Shown here piece after piece: positions 24,518 through 35,709 of a DNA stretch of 64,000 nucleotides. Position numbers and translations under genes: made by a program. How positions within the stretch are numbered: position 1 is the first letter of the stretch; every line of letters begins with the position of its first letter. The DNA is from Eudorina sp. 2006-703-Eu-15. Taxonomy: Eukaryota; Chlorophyta; Chlorophyceae; Chlamydomonadales; Volvocaceae. The notes beneath the pieces are model-generated. The model saw nothing but the letters and a program-made list of their open reading frames with translations. It did no database searches and was not told where the DNA came from. The stretch covers positions 217,895-281,894 of the forward strand of contig BDSI01000109.1 in assembly GCA_003117195.1 (NCBI GenBank). Reading direction: 5' to 3'.

Positions 24518-27500
24518 ATCCATCCATCCCCATCCATCCATCCATCCATCCATCCATCCATCCATCCATCCATCCATCCACCCCTCCATCCATCCATCCA
24601 TCCATCCATCCAACCAACCAACCAACCAACCCGCCGCTTGTGTCGCCATCCCATCGCCTTCCCACCCACCCGCAGGCTCCCGGAGCCCGGGCCCGTGCCG
24701 CCGCCCTGGAGGCCCTCCGCCTGGCCTCCCGCCTGGACGACGACGACGACAACGGCCTCCTGCAGCGCAGCTACGCCCCCCTGGAGCTGGCGGCCCTCAC
24801 CGGCCGGCCCGTACGGCTGGGGGGCCCCCGACGCAGCTCCTCAGACGCCGCGGCTGCGCAGCCGGCGTCGGCGTCGACGGCAGCGCCGCCGCGGCCCGAC
24901 CAGGAGCTGTCTACTCGGACCGGCACCGGCGTTGCGGCCGCGGCGGCGGCGGCGGGGGCGGCGGCGCCGCCGCCACCAGCCCGGTTCCAAGACGCCTCGG
25001 AACTGATAATGAGCGGAGCGGGCATTGTGGCCGCCAGCGGCCCCTCGCCGGCCTACCTGACCAAGGGCCTGGGGCCGCCCTCCTCCTCCTCCTCCTCCTC
25101 CCAGTCCAGCGCAGGGCAGTCAAGGGCAGACAGCGCCACCGCATCGCGGTCCGGCAGTGCTGCTGCTGCGACGACGGCGGCGGCGGCGGCGGCGAGCGAC
25201 GGCATCAGGCGCTCCTCCTCTGACGGCGGTGAGCCTGGTCCAAGGCCTCCGCAGCCGCCGCAGCCTCCGGCGCCGGTGCTGCAGCTCAGTTTGTCGACTC
25301 AGGACTCCAGCGGGTCGGGGGCCAGCGCGGCTGGCGGCGGCGGCGGCGGCGGTGATGTGTACGGCGGCGATGACGACAGCGACCTCGAGGGCCCCGGCGG
25401 ATACCGAAGGGGCACCTCGACTGCCGCCGGGGCGGCGGCGGCGGCGGCGGCAGCCCCGGCGACTCCAGCGGTCAAGGACGACGAGTTGGTCGGCGAAGAT
25501 GGAGACGAAGAAGACGGTGTGGTGGATTGCATGGAGGAGGAGGACGAGCAAGAGGATCTCGATCGGATCCACAGCGTCCACTTTGGATCCACGGATGGCG
25601 GATCCAACGACGGGGGCCCGGGGGCTGACGGTGAGGGCACGAACACGGCGGGTGCCGCCGCCGCCGCCGCCAGTCCCGTGGTGGTCATGTCCGCCCGGAG
25701 CGGCCGGGACGAGCGCATGGGCCGCGGCGGCAGGGGCCGATACGGCACTCCGAGTGGCAGCGGCGGCGGCGGCGACGGCGGCGGCGGCGACGGCGGCGGG
25801 GATGGCTACGCGGTGTCGGACGATGAGCTGCTGCTGGATGATGCGGAGGTGGCGCGTGTGCTGCAGGCGGAGGACGCCGAGGACGGGGAGGACGGGGAGG
25901 ACGGGGAGGAGGCGGACAAGGATGGTGATGATGATGACGCTGATGAGGATGGGGTTGAGGAGGATGGAGCCGACGAGGAGGTCGACGACCTGGCTGACGT
26001 GGAGGCGTTCGAGCAGGAGGAGGAGGAGGACGAGGATCTGCGGCGGATGGAGGGGCAGGCGGTCATGCTCCAGGACTCCACTGGATCGGAGGAGGACGAG
26101 GAGGAAGCTCTCGGGAGGGCTGCCGCGGCGGTGCCTGGTGGCCAGGGCAGCCAGCGCAGCGCGGAGCCGGCCGGGGACGGGGACGGGGGCGGGAACGGGG
26201 GCGGGGCGGCGAAGCTGCAACACAGCTCGGAGAGCAGCCGTCGGGAGAGTGAGGGGGAAGACCGCCCAGGGCGGTTCCCAGCGGCAGCGCTGATTGAGAC
26301 GACGGCCGGTGGCGGCGGTTTACAGGCCAGACGACCCAGCGGCGACGGCGGGGGCGGCAGCGGCGGCAGCGGCGGCGGTGTCCAGGACGGCAGCGGCGGC
26401 GGCAGCCGCCTAGCTTCGGCCTTGGTCACCGCGCCGCCTTCGCGCGTCGAGTCTTTCGCGTCGTACACAGCCAGCGCCGCCGGCGCGACCTCCGCTGCCG
26501 CCGCTGCCATCGCCGCGGCCGGACCACCGTCAGCTCCGGAACCGAGCGGCGTCGGGAGCGCCGGTCCAGGCAGTCTGCCGCGCAGCAGCGCCGCCGGCAG
26601 CCGCGGCAGCGGCTCCTCCGACAGTTCTGCGCACCAGCACCAGCAGCACCAGCAGCCATCCCTGGCGGGGATCCGCCGGGGGACCTCCGCCACCTCCGCA
26701 GCCCGCACCTCCTCCGCGGGCGGCGGCACCGCCTCCTCCGACGGTGGAAGAGGACGAGCCGCCTTGCGCTCCCCCAGTCGCCCGTCGGAACGGTACGACG
26801 AAGACCAGGACCTTGATCTGGATCTAGATCCGGATCTCGACGCTGAGAACCAGCCCGAGCGCGGTGGCGGCGCCGACGAGGCAGCGCTGCGGGCTTCCCT
26901 GGAGCGGCTGGCGGTCGCCGGCCTGGCACCCGTGGGCGGCCTGCAGGCCCTGGCCAGGAGATCCGCCGGCGGCGGCGGCGGAGGCGGAGGCGGTCCGGGA
27001 ATCACACGGGTGACGGCGGCGCCGCTGCCGACGGCATCCCAGCAGCCGCCGCACATGCAGCAGCAACAGCAACAAACAACACAACAACAGCCGTCAGGGC
27101 AAGGGCTTGGGAGGGCATTGGGCGCGACGGGCCCCGCGCGGCCCGCGCTGGCGCCGCTTCAGCTCGCTTCGGTGGGGCCTGCGGTGGCTGGTGCTGGTGG
27201 TGGTGCTCCAAGCGAAGCGGCCTCCGGCGGCGGGGATGGCAGCCGGGGCGGGGCGCAGGCACCCGACTCTCCGGGTGCGTTTGGGAGGCGGGGGTGTTGG
27301 CGAGGGAGGCGGCTGCTCCTTCCCTGCTGCCATGACCCTGTGCGGCACCCCATCGTTCATGTTGTGTAGTGTTATTAATATTTTACGTGTGTCTACGGTG
27401 CATATCCCTGCCATAACCTCCGCCCTCACCCCACCCCGCACCACCCTTACCCCAGGCAAGCCTCCCTCCCTGGCGACCTACCACGGCCCCACACGCGCCC

Positions 27501-28662
27501 TCTGGCGGGCCCCCTCCGCCCAGCAGCAGCAGCAGCAGTCCGACCCCCTCCTCTCCAGCAGCTCCGAAACCCTCCTGGCGTCCAGCGAGGCCAGCGGGCC
27601 CACCCTGGACCCGCTGTCACGCGCGCTGCGGGACGGCGACCGGCGCGCCGCCGCGGCCGCCGCGGCGCTGCGACGGCAGCGGCAGCAGGCTGGCGGCGGC
27701 GGCGGCGGCGGCCTGGCGGCGGCGGAGCGGCTGGAGGCCTCCCTGGACTCGTTGGCGGACTCCCTCATCTTGCAAACCTCCCTGGAGGACGACGATGTTT
27801 CCGCGAGCGTGGACAGCGGCCCCACCTCTGAGCCCCGTCGCTTGCCGGTGCCATCACAGCCGGCGGGCCCGGTCTCACGGTCAGCCGCAGCGGCGGCGGC
27901 GGCGGCGGTGGCCGCGGCGGCGGCAGCCCCCGGCGGTGTCGCGCTGCTGCATATGTTCGGCCGCGGAGAGCCGCAGCCTGCACCCACGGCGGCGCCGTGG
28001 GGCCTTCAGCCGATGGCTGAGGACCTCGCAGAGGCGTCTGAGGGCGATGGCGATGACGACGGCGACGACGACGACGATGATGACGATGACGCCGGGGAGC
28101 GCGGGGCGGGGGGTATGAGGAGGGAGGCCAGGCGGGCCGGCGGCGGCGGCGGCGCCGCCGCCGCTGCCGGCTTTGCGGCCGGCAGGACGGCGAGCGGCAG
28201 CCGCCGCGATGGCGCCGTGTTCCGGTTACGACAGTACGGCGCTCGCCGCCGCAAGCTTCTGCAACAGGTATGTCCCTTTCTCCCTCCCTCCCTCCCTCCC
28301 TCCCTCCCTCCCTGTCAAGGATCAGCCAGTCGCCCCCAATACCGGTCAACGCTTTGCACGGTGCTGCTCAGCTGGACCGACGCGGACATGAGGTGCCAAG
28401 AAACAATCAGTTCATGGTCGTCGTCGTGTCCCCACGTGCCCCCACATCCCCTCCCCTCCCACAGATGGGCCTCCAGGACCCGCTGCTGATGTCCACCAGC
28501 GCCACCACTCAGTCGACCGACAGCTCCGAGCTCTCTGACAGCGACGACGACCGCGGCGACGGGGGTTACGGGGCCGGAGCCGGGTACGGGGGCGGGGGAG
28601 GACGGCCGGTGGTCGGGCGGTCGCGGGGAGGGCTGTCGACCGCCGCGGTGAGGCGGATGTGA
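14746..28662 (+). CDS. giant low-complexity protein of unknown function (about 3,184 residues)
   Basis: Twelve exons join in phase throughout: 14746-14862, 14992-16778, 17271-17619, 17854-18076, 18801-19041, 19270-20758, 20840-20930, 21405-22706, 23006-23352, 24676-27274, 27456-28267, 28465-28662. I recognise no domain. Short ordered-looking stretches are [17 protein letters not shown] (start), [91 protein letters not shown] and [16 protein letters not shown]. The rest is Ala/Gly/Gln/Pro runs, acidic blocks (around 25480-26040 and 28040-28090) and a GTQAAG-type repeat. No signal peptide or membrane span is visible. Helices separated by disorder suggest a large scaffold protein, perhaps cytoskeletal or centriolar, but that is only a guess. 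The ATG at 14746 may be internal: aaatgcag just after it could be an acceptor. Confidence 0.7.
17697..17762 (+). repeat. TGTCCCTGGGTC repeats in an intron of the giant gene
   Basis: A 12-base cctgggtctgtc unit and its cctgggcctggg variant are repeated about five times inside the intron 17620-17853. Confidence 0.75.
20966..21207 (+). repeat. two G-rich minisatellites in one intron of the giant gene
   Basis: An 18-base unit (aggggcgcggggggctcc) is repeated four times at 20966-21036. A second block of ggggatgcggat/ggggatggggat hexamers covers about 21109-21207. Both lie in the intron 20931-21404. Confidence 0.8.
22461..22655 (+). repeat. in-frame GTQAAG-type repeat in the giant protein
   Basis: The coding sequence repeats a unit of about ten residues with core RGTQAAG seven or eight times, with variants [11 protein letters not shown] and [10 protein letters not shown], ending in [11 protein letters not shown]. 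The unit is kept in frame within exon 21405-22706. Confidence 0.8.
23360..23490 (+). repeat. GCTACTGCGGCG repeats at the start of the array intron
   Basis: Imperfect ggctactgc/gctgctgcg repeats start 8 bases after the donor at 23353. Confidence 0.7.
23789..24612 (+). repeat. giant ATCC tetranucleotide array with a 76-base C run
   Basis: About 650 bases of (ATCC)n run from 23789 to 24441, broken only by small variants near 23873, 23972 and 24370. An uninterrupted run of 76 C residues follows at 24442-24517. Then come about 95 more bases of ATCC with a few variants, changing to aacc at the end. The array ends 63 bases before the acceptor of exon 24676. It lies wholly in an intron of the giant gene. 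Confidence 0.95.
28281..28313 (+). repeat. CCCT tetranucleotide tract in the last intron of the giant gene
   Basis: About eight tccc units begin 14 bases after the donor at 28268. Confidence 0.85.
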
Positions 28663-31600
28663 GGCGGTGGTGTGAGGCGGTGGTGTGAGGCGGTGGTGTG
28701 GGTCGGTGGTGGGTCGGTGGTGGGTCGGTGGTGTGCGGCTGTGAGGGTCTCCCTCTCTCTCTCTCTCTCTCTCTCGTTCTGCCAGGTTTGGGCGATGCAT
28801 GATGTACATGATGCACTGGGACACCGCCCGGCGTGTGACGTTGCGTCTTGCGCGGCGCGGCGCGGTGCCACCTGGCGGCCACCTGGTGTTGGGTGACATG
28901 CATTCATTGGCAACCCCCGGTACCGGTTGGCAAGTGAAGGTAACCTGATGTGCTCGATAACTGAAGTGACACATACAGTGCGTTCTGTGCCGCGGGTGGG
29001 TCACCCGACCTGACACCTGACCCCAAGACGGTACCGAAGGGGGCAAGAAACGAGACGAGAGAAGAGCAGGGGGGAGGAGAGGAGAGCGCTCCCTATTTCC
29101 TACTCTCTTGAATGGCCCGGCCCGGCTGCGATGCGGCGGTCGTGCCTGGTTGTCACGAGGCATGGCGTATCTGTAACCGGGAGTAGGTGGACCCGTGGTC
29201 CCGACCGGGCGTTCCAACGGGCACAGATAGCTCGTAGGCGCATAGGACGTATCGCCAATGCTTGATGTGCTTCATGTGTGTATGTGTTGGGGGAGGGGGG
29301 CGGGGGAAGCAGGGGAGCGGGGAAGGCCAATGCCTACTTCGGGACGCGGTGCGGGATTGCGATGCTTTGCTTGTTTGAGCCCCCTCGTCTCTTGACAGCT
29401 GGACAGCGTTTACTGTGCTGCCGTACTGTCGTGCCGTACTGTCCCGCGGGATGTGGTTTTGATCTCGATTGGTTGGACGTTGAAAGATAGCCCACCGTGG
29501 CTGCCGGGCTGCCGGCCGGCCCTGTGGGCCCCCTCGCTGTGTGCCCCTAGGACCTGGGTTGTGTCCGACTGGACCTTGTTCAAGGATACGTTCAGGGATA
29601 GATAACGTTCAGGGGTACGGGATAGATAGATAGATAGTTGACACGGGCGCTGATAGCTTCGTGGGGGCCTCTCTCGTTGTCGTGTCGTCGGCGCCCCGCT
29701 GGGGCGCCGTACCTCCGCTTGGACGCTGCGCGCCGTACACCTGGGTGGACACCCTCTCAATGTGTCCTCCGGAACGATGTACGGGAGGAACCACGAATGG
29801 TGGGGGTACACCTCGTAACGGTTGCATGGGAATGTGTCCGGCATGTGTAAGCGGCCGCACACGCGTTATATTCACGTACGTTTCCATGGGATCATAAGTT
29901 CACGTGCACCGAAGCAGAGCCGACATGGCGTCAAGGCAGCTGTTGCACGCCGCGCGGCATGACGGCTGCTGCTACATGACACGCGGCACGAACGGTGCGG
30001 ACGTCCTGTAGCGGTTCTAGTGCGGCTGGGCCGCAACCGAACCGTCCTGTAGTAGCGGGCGACACCGTCACGGCAACCATAGTTGCTGCAACTCGTGTAC
30101 TGGTCCCCTTCTGGCAACCTGTCAGCGCGCGGAAAAGCCCGACTGTGAACTTACGGTACATCACGCGCGCTTCAGTGTTTACCTCAGCAAAACGCGCCTG
30201 CGCCTGCGCAGGTCATCCGCCTGATCGCCTCTTAATAAGGGTCGTACCTGGCCTGCCGCGCACAGTTTCGTGCTGTATGTAAGTTACATGTTGTACTGGC
30301 CGTATGGCCAATACGGACATGCGTTCCCCCACAATAATTTACGTCAAGGGGCGTCGTGCTTTTGTCAAGGGGCGTCGTGCGTTCGTCAATTGCCGTGAAA
30401 GTCAACATACGGCAGCTCCGGTACGACGGAATGAGCCCCTTACGGCCGACGGCAAATAATTGTGCCCGAACAAGATACGGTCGGCGGGACCATTATTTCC
30501 CAGGCCTCCATCACTGGCATGGACTGGATCCCTTGGAGGAAGGCTAATCTAGTCTGGAACCCCTGGGCGGTTGGCTGGATCGCCTTGCATTACTTTTTAC
30601 AACTACTTTTAAAATTATTCATACATTCGCGTCTGCCGAAGTCAGAGTCGCTTTGCAAGCAACATTGCAACGGCGTTCCTCGACCTACCTCCCGGACCTT
30701 TACTTGCGTGCGACCATTGTACCTTTCCGGGCAGGCGCAATTTCGTATGCCCGCACCTATGCAACCAAACGCGCCGGCACCTCGCCGTTGAAAGTGGCAA
30801 AGCATTTCCGACCTCCGTCTTGTTGCGCGTGATGGCGTTCCTGGGGCCCGTCCCGCCGCTCATGAACGCCCGAATCATATCGACGGTAACCTCCTTCGAG
30901 CACGCCAGGCTGCTCACGGGGTTCTGCACGTCTGCCTTCCTCCCGTGGCGCACACCTGGTCGACCTCGCCAACGTCGGCGGCTTTGCGCGTGAATGACGC
31001 TGCGCGCTGCGTGGATTCAATCCACTTGTCCAACCCTTGGCCGCACGGGTATCGCAGCGTCCGCGGCCGTCACGATGCCACTGGACGTGGCCTCACGGAC
31101 GCTGGGCTGCCGGTGGGCACCGTCGAACACAACTTAGGATGGCAAGGCGCGCAGTTACCGCGACTGGTCGATGCAACACCCGGCGCCTGCAAGCCGTGGG
31201 ACCAGTTCACGCCCGTGCGGCTACCCCTCTCCACACACCAACCGCTCGCACCTCCGAGCACCGTCCCTCACCATTCGTCTGCCCTTCAATCGCTCTTACG
31301 TTGTGCAGGCGCGGCTGCTGGCCTGGGGGTGGGGAGCTCGGCAAAGGGCGACAGTAAGTAGTCCTTGCTTACAAATGCACAGCCGGCGAGCCCGGGAGGG
31401 TCTATAGCCTGGTTGGGTCGTGCTTGACTAACCTTCTACCGTTGCGGACACGGCGGCTGCGAAGGCCAGCAGTGTAGCGTAACTCCCATAGCGGCATTGC
31501 GCCTGCTTATGCCGGCGCTGCGCCTGACCCCTGGGTGTGGCCATGGCGCCTGGAAGGACTGATGGTGAGGCACCCGCGGAGACCGCGCTTAAGAAGCACA

Positions 31601-31951
31601 GGGCGACCGCTCCTTCACCCCTGGTGCTCTCGGGGCTCGTCAAGTGCGCTGCGCGCCTGCCTGTCCCGAGCTGCAGCTGTCTTCCTGTCGTCACTGATGA
31701 CTCGCTGGGTCCCCTGATACGCAGCAGCTGTATTCCTTTTGTAGTGGTGGCACGGCGATCGCAACGCGCCACTGTTGTAACGCTGGGTTACAGATTACGT
31801 CCGCACAATAGACCCTGCACAGCATACAACTAGAGAGAAGCCTTTGGCCGTTTGGCCGCGCCGTGTTACAGCTGCGCCCCGCCTGACGCCCTCCGGCCGA
31901 CGTGCGGGCCCTCCGTCCGCCCGCACGTCGGCCTCTTCATCTGCTGCGCAG
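28663..31951. other. long gap without a supported gene
   Basis: It contains the 3' end of the giant gene (a TGTAA at 29172-29176 is a candidate poly(A) signal), a CT microsatellite at about 28749-28775 and GATA repeats at 29621-29637. A duplicated gtcaaggggcgtcgtg motif stands at 30343-30380. The minus strand between about 31060 and 30790 reads like protein in places (GLDKWIESTQRAASFTRKAA, then CSKEVTVDMIRAFMSGGTGP) but shifts frame and has no clear splice sites. It may be a decayed mobile-element gene; no family could be named. Confidence 0.4.
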
Positions 31952-34037
31952 ACGGGCAGGTCGTCCACGCAGGAGCACGTGGTGCCCGCGGTCGTCGTGG
32001 ACGGAGGAGCTGCGCAGGCAGGGAGGGGAGGGCCCTTTCGCCAACATGGTGGTCCTGCGCCTGAATGCGGCCAAGCTCAGCCGGAAGGCAAGCGGTGGCA
32101 TCGTTCCTTTGGAGCACAGTCAGGGACTGGCAACTGCCAACACATACCGGGCGGGCTTCTCATTTAACACATACCGGTGCCGTACCGGGTTGCTCATTCG
32201 CTAAGCATGCCATGGGCGTGCTGCAGAGATCAAGTCGGCTGAGGGCTTGATGGCTGTGTATGTGAATGCATGGAATGAGAGCTGGGTGCGCAGGGGGTGT
32301 TGGTGCGAACGGTGTGCTGCTTCCTCGAAACCCCTGCCGCATGCAGAAAGGCGCTACAGCCATGATGTGGAGCCTGCTGGACGTCCTGCTGACCTGGGCA
32401 CGCGAGAACCGTGTACCCTTGCGTAAAGGTGCGCTACAGGATGCAGAGGCCGAGCGGGTGAGCTTCTTCTTCCACCTCCACGACCCCGGCATTTCGGGCC
32501 TGGCCATTAAGAAGTTCCTCGAGGCGGTGGAGGTGCCGGTGCTGGTGCTGTGCGGTGAGCGCCTTCTCGCTGGGCTTTGCTGTGCTCCGAAACGTCTTTG
32601 GGGGTCCTGCGGATGGGGCTTGGGCTTTTCAGTTTTGAGGGAAAGTGGGTTTCGAACGCTGGGCTGAGCAAACCTTGCTTGGCGCCTGCATGCCGTGTCA
32701 TTGGGCATCCATTCCCTTGCAAGACAGGTCACACATCCCCTGGTTGATACCGTAGGAGCTTGCCACGTGTGTGCATTCCCAGCCAACTGTATGTCGTATG
32801 CACGAGTGCAGTGTCCTTCTGTGGTTGTATGTGAGGCAAGGGCACATTATTATGTACCCGTTTCATAAGTCGCTTGCCACCCGTGGTGGCCTTGCCGTGG
32901 GCGCTGTCGTGCCGGTGGTGCCACCCGTGTACAAGGGATGGGGCGCGCATAGCACAGCGTGCCACGTCTTTGACGAAATATAACCGACGACGATATCGCC
33001 TGCCGTCATGACCACTGCCAAACATACATACCGCACATGGAAGGGGGATACGCCTCCTTGTACGGTATCCCCAACAATGAATTTCGCTTCTGTGTCTGTC
33101 CCTCTCAGTGTCTGTCCCCCTCGTGACACCCCTGCCATCCATCCAGACGAGGTGCAGAGCCTGTTCCTGCCGACCATAGACGGCAAACTGGACATGAGCG
33201 GCGCTGAGTACGTCCGGGACACGTTCGTGAAGCATCAGCTGCTTTACGGCCCCCCGCACCATGCTGTGGTGCCTGACTGGCAGTTCCATGGCGCAGACGT
33301 GGATCAGCCTGGCTAGCATGCCGACCAACGGCCGCGCGGTTTTCACTCGGGTCTTCGACACGGTCCTGCCGGCGGCCAACAGCCAAGAGGACATGGCGGT
33401 GGCGTCGGAGAAGCTGCGGGACCTCGAGGGGCCGCTGCCCAACGTGCTGCGGGACCTCGAGGGGCCGCTGCCCAACGAGCTGCGGGAGCGCTGCCCGCGG
33501 TCGATTGCCCTCCTGATGGTCCTGGTGGAGGAGTGGGTTGACGTCGGCCGGCCCATGGATTTGGAGGTCTTCGTCCAGAATTTCATGGCGACCAAGCTAG
33601 TCGAGGAGGTGAACTGAAGTGGGGACATTGTCTGGGGATGTATTGCGTTCACTGACATCATCACGGCACCGCTATGACGTCCGAAAGGATCATCTCTCCA
33701 CAGTGCGGGCGGTCTATGGAATGCGAGGTTCGTTTCTTGTTTACTTTGTATTTCGTGAGTTGAGACACAGCACATCCAGCACATCACCACCCGGCGCCCC
33801 CCTGGTTGTGAAATGCAGTCGCTCAAGGAGTGGGGGCTGGCTTTCAAGGGCATGCCTTTGGAGGAGCGGCGCACCATGATAGACCTGGCCAGTCCGGGTG
33901 TGGGGGCGTCCATTCATAACATGCGCCTGCACCTGCACCCCGGCCTGAGGCGCTTCCTGGAGCCGCGCCTGGATAAGACGGCGGACGGCACCCGCCAAGC
34001 CGCCATTATTCCCATGACATGCATCAGCGCCAGATAG
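31952..34037 (+). pseudogene. P-loop NTPase-like gene, frameshifted
   Basis: Four coding blocks join in phase: a block ending 32087 (FANMVVLRLNAAKLSRK), 32347-32554, 33147-33608 and 33819-34037. The first intron would be of the rare GC-AG type (AAG|GCAAGC). Joining 32554 to 33147 creates VPVLVLCDEVQSLFLP, a Walker B strand with its acidic pair. TGSSMAQTWISLASMPTNG, about 45 residues later, looks like the sensor-1 strand. Between the two, at the CC of 33272-33273, one extra base throws the frame, and the original frame stops at 33314. No Walker A motif is visible upstream, and the true start is unknown. A 33-base in-frame duplication lies at 33414-33479. I read it as a degraded copy of an ATPase family gene. 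A single-base assembly error is the alternative for the frameshift, but it would not restore Walker A. Confidence 0.5.
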
Positions 34038-35709
34038 TGCGGGTGAGGAGGTCTGTGTCCATGTGCCCATAAACGACCATGATCAATCCCCCCTCCAGAC
34101 ATCAACACTACCGTGCCGCTAACTTCAGTACTCCTAACCACAGCAGAAAGTGCGGTGCGGGGTTCACACCCCGGCTTTCATGTGCGTCATCCCGCTTCAT
34201 TCCCTGCTCGCTGGTTGCATCTGCGCCGTGTGCATGCCGTCACTCGCCCTGGGTTGCGCCATAACATGCATGCGCGCTCTGCTTGTCCACAGCTGCTTCT
34301 TAAGCAGGATGGTACTCTGCGGAACAGCTTGAGCGGACCGGCATCTTGTGGCGTACGAGTCGGAGATGTCAGACGGCAGTGGTGGCGCCAGCGATGGCCT
34401 GGGCAGCACTGACAACCCCGGGCGCGGTGGCGACACAAGAGCGAGGCCGTGATGCCCGCACATACAGCAGTTGGTGGCCATGATACAAACGGACACGTCA
34501 CAGCGTACCTTCCAGTTGGAGCTTCTGATGTGTTCGGTGTACTCATCTGCATGGACATGGACGAGCACACAGACGCTAGCCCTTCCATCTCTGTGGGTGA
34601 CTGATGGGTCGACTGCGGCGGATGTCGAGAGCCGGGGAGGGCTGGCTGTCCAGCAATGGCGCGTACTTCTGTTGAGAGCGGAAGTGTCGTCACAGCATTC
34701 TTGAACAGTGTTGGGGGTTGCAGCCACAGTTTGCTTACTTCGCACCTTGTCTTGACTGGTTCCTGTCTTGGATGTGGCGGCGGCTTGTTGTGGGACTTTG
34801 TAGTGCGAGGCAGGCTATCCCGCTCATATAACTCGTGACGTTTGTCCGTTGGTGATGAGGCGGGATTCGTGTTGTGCGACGGCTATTTTGCGTTGATCGG
34901 TTGACGTGCCCATCACTGGGTACCCCAAGGCAACCCAGCAGTGATGGGCACGTCAAGTTGTCAACCGGTCAACGCATACTAGCCGAAGGGCACCCACAGG
35001 CAACCGCACCAACGGCCAACACATCCACAGTATTACAAGCGGAAAGCACTTGTGGTCCGAAGCTATGAATCGATATTCTGTAAGGCGCAGTCTTTCCTTG
35101 CTTATACAAATGCCTCGTGCACCGCTTGGTTGTTCTGCCCTTTGTTCTGCCCTTACGAAGCGTACATCTCCGGGAATCACCCGCCGTCCGCCCGCCCGCA
35201 GGACGCAACACACTCCAGGTCGTCCGCTCTTGTGTCCGGCCTGCGGCCTGCTGCCGCACGCATGTCCCCCATCGCTCCGCGGCCGGCCCCCATCCCCCTG
35301 CCCCCGTGCCTACCCCCTGACCCCGGGCCTCCCACAAACATCTCACGATAGATTCCTCAAAAGTACTGCAGGTAAAAACGCTCCAGGGACACCCGCCAGG
35401 TACGCCAGGGGTTCCTCCGATACACGCACGCACGCACGCGGGGTTCAGCACGCGAGCAGTCCGCCAGGGCACGCACGTGCACGCGCTCATCCGTGGGAGT
35501 GCACGTTCACGGATATCTTGCGATCGCGACGTGTACACCGCGCACCGTAAACAAATGACTGCCCTCATCATGACCTCTCGTCAAGGGAAGCAGCAAGCCC
35601 AGAACGAAGCCCGAGAGGAGGGCTGCACACACTTTAGACACGAACCCGAGTGGGGGGGGGTATGCACATTGGGGAATCCGCCCCCAACGAATGAGCAGAG
35701 GGACAGCAG
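34038..35709. other. gap between the NTPase pseudogene and the glutamate 5-kinase gene
   Basis: No supported gene. Short open frames around 34270-34620 lack consistent splice sites. The region includes the inverted repeat at 34891-34976 and should hold the 3' untranslated region of the minus-strand kinase gene (a minus-strand TGTAA lies at 35033-35037). Confidence 0.4.
34891..34976. repeat. imperfect inverted repeat (hairpin)
   Basis: The arms ttgacgtgcccatcactg (34901-34918) and its exact complement (34939-34956) are separated by 20 bases. The outer part of both arms also pairs imperfectly (cgttgatcggttgac against gtcaaccggtcaacg). A transcript would form a long stem. Confidence 0.8.

Noticed and set aside
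23582..25006. Open frames of several hundred residues reading PSIHPSIH or WMDGWMDG
   Set aside because: They are translations of the ATCC array and stay open only because the unit lacks stops in these frames. Conserved exons on both sides define this as intron.
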